Virus record (IMG/VR): IMGVR_UViG_3300046703_000051
Span: 1 to 39,763 of that record
Strand: one strand, 5' to 3'
From: a virus
Length of the DNA stretch: 39,763 nucleotides
Numbering within the stretch: position 1 is the first letter of the stretch; each line of letters opens with the position of its first letter. The notes beneath the pieces are model-generated. The model was not told the origin of the DNA, ran no database searches, and was given only the letters and a program-made list of their open reading frames with translations. The translations under genes and the position numbers were made by a program. Of this stretch, positions 39,638 to 39,763 are shown piece by piece.

Positions 39638-39763
39638 CCGCCCCAACCCCTAACCCGCTGCCCTCGGGAACTGATTGGCAATGGGAATACCACAACCTGG
39701 CGATCTTCGCCAACGACCTGGAGGCGCAGCGAGACGCCCTCAAGGCCCGCTTGCCGGATCTTG
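39634..39763 (+). CDS. Unknown early protein, N-terminal part (runs off right edge)
   Basis: ATG at 39634 overlaps the previous stop. The first residues are MTAPTPNPLPSGTDWQWEYH, followed by a predicted helix (NLAIFANDLEAQRDALKARL). Truncated by the window after 43 codons. Confidence 0.6.
   Translation, partial: MTAPTPNPLPSGTDWQWEYHNLAIFANDLEAQRDALKARLPDL

Overview
The window is most of the structural half of a tailed (siphovirus-like, HK97-fold) phage or prophage of a high-GC bacterium. Lipobox and Sec-type signal peptides suggest a Gram-negative host. The host cannot be named from the sequence, and no integrase, endolysin or flanking host gene is visible. Nearly all genes lie on the minus strand and many are linked by 4-bp ATGA/GTGA start-stop overlaps, so the ordered gene list reads from right to left.

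Layout from right to left. At 38.6-39.8 kb a divergent control region separates a rightward early operon (39015 onward) from the leftward late operon, which has a consensus-like promoter at 38731-38759. The late operon then runs: small genes, HNH nuclease, HTH/zinc protein, terminase small and large subunits, portal, prohead protease, major capsid protein (31202-38613). A second HNH gene follows. Next comes an unusual cassette of about 5 kb holding four glycosyltransferase-like genes, two methyltransferases and three very small genes (25117-30149), set inside the head-to-tail segment. After it come the neck and tail genes: connector, head closure, tail completion, tail tube, tail chaperone with a -1 frameshift, gp10-like protein, tape measure, and a 1733-aa hub/fibre with FN3 and jelly-roll domains.

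Downstream of the tail (7.9-14.2 kb) lies a complete diversity-generating retroelement (DGR): variable protein, Avd, template repeat and reverse transcriptase. All 24 TR/VR differences fall at TR adenines. Its variable protein has a signal peptide, and the neighbours include other predicted exported proteins and a plus-strand matrixin-like metalloprotease with its own promoter. From 3.2-7.9 kb follow small membrane proteins, a lipoprotein, a metallophosphoesterase and short unknowns. A roughly 1-kb non-coding region (2281-3262) holds a cluster of inverted repeats. At the left end a second leftward operon begins with a 59-aa HTH gene, contains two GCCNN pentanucleotide arrays, and runs off the window in a pentapeptide-repeat gene.

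Working together: terminase, portal, protease and capsid build and fill the head; connector to hub build a long non-contractile tail; the hub/fibre and probably the DGR variable protein contact the host; the sugar-modifying cassette may decorate virion or host glycans. The least expected parts are the exported DGR target with a domain inserted into its lectin fold, the glycan cassette in the neck region, the series of hidden micro-genes, and promoters placed so that transcripts would be leaderless.
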